Shown one piece after another: positions 6,698 through 6,813 of a stretch of DNA of 6,813 nucleotides (within the stretch, counting starts at the first letter, position 1; every line of letters starts with the position of its first letter). The stretch comes from Acidimicrobiales bacterium (GTDB taxonomy: Bacteria > Actinomycetota > Acidimicrobiia > Acidimicrobiales > JABEUL01). The position numbers and the translations under genes were made by a program. The notes under the pieces were generated by a model. It was not told where the DNA came from and made no database searches. It saw only the letters and a list, made by a program, of their open reading frames with translations. Location: NCBI GenBank assembly GCA_027451605.1, contig DAIDJA010000009.1:7802-14614 (forward strand), in the 5' to 3' direction.

Positions 6698-6813
6698 ATT
6701 TAGAAATCGACAACGAGACCAGAGCCATGGTTATGCTTGTGCGATCTATGGGCAAAGAGTATTTAAGACCCTTGGGATTAGAGTCGGACAGAACCGGTAA
6801 GGCAATTCCTAAA
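6694..6813 (+). CDS. Acyl-CoA dehydrogenase, N-terminal fragment (3' end outside window)
   Basis: The first 40 residues of a gene that continues past the right edge are visible. ATG 6694 overlaps the preceding stop in an ATGA arrangement, and GGCTGGAG (6681-6688) just upstream can serve as its Shine-Dalgarno site. The peptide, with VRSMGKEYLRPLGLESDRTG at 16-35, resembles the first helices of acyl-CoA dehydrogenases, where a segment like R-x-x-GLEADR is usual. The catalytic and FAD-binding parts are not in the window, so activity cannot be judged. Its tight coupling to a partner that lacks the catalytic glutamate suggests this subunit supplies the active site of a mixed oligomer, which is inference. 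Family assignment from so short a stretch is fairly likely rather than certain. Confidence 0.7.
   Translation, partial: MNLEIDNETRAMVMLVRSMGKEYLRPLGLESDRTGKAIPK

Overview
The window is one continuous run of plus-strand genes. It holds five complete and two edge-truncated coding regions, and every gap between genes is under 90 bases. I see no rRNA, tRNA, CRISPR array, transposase or convincing intrinsic terminator. Base composition is moderately AT-rich by eye, codon use looks even across the genes, and two starts are GTG. The content (FAD oxidoreductases of the phytoene-dehydrogenase-like/PYROXD2 type, an aldehyde dehydrogenase and paired acyl-CoA dehydrogenases) suggests a free-living heterotrophic bacterium. 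My best guess is a lower-GC, possibly aquatic actinobacterium such as an Acidimicrobiia lineage. A Chloroflexi (SAR202-like) origin cannot be excluded from this sequence.

Layout: bases 2-223 are the C-terminal end of an unidentified helical protein that enters from the left. Bases 289-651 encode a 120-residue conserved-looking hypothetical protein with a GTG start and a clear Shine-Dalgarno site. An 87-base gap containing a perfect 20-base AT-rich palindrome (680-699) precedes the main cluster. The cluster begins with two tandem paralogous FAD-dependent oxidoreductases (739-2415 and 2399-4021) that overlap by 17 bases. An NAD(P)-dependent aldehyde dehydrogenase (4090-5532) follows, then an unusual acyl-CoA dehydrogenase-like protein (5573-6697). 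The last overlaps, in an ATGA arrangement, the start of a second acyl-CoA dehydrogenase that runs off the right edge (6694-6813).

How the genes may work together (inference): the order oxidoreductase pair, aldehyde dehydrogenase, acyl-CoA dehydrogenase pair fits stepwise oxidation of a hydrophobic substrate to an aldehyde and then an acid. After CoA activation by a ligase not seen here, alpha,beta-dehydrogenation would follow. Two features stand out. The first oxidoreductase has lost the usual C-terminal signature of its family while its neighbour keeps it. The first acyl-CoA dehydrogenase lacks a glutamate at both known catalytic-base positions while sitting translationally coupled to a second one. 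Both pairs therefore look like candidates for heteromeric enzymes made of one conventional and one divergent subunit. The substrate cannot be read from the sequence.
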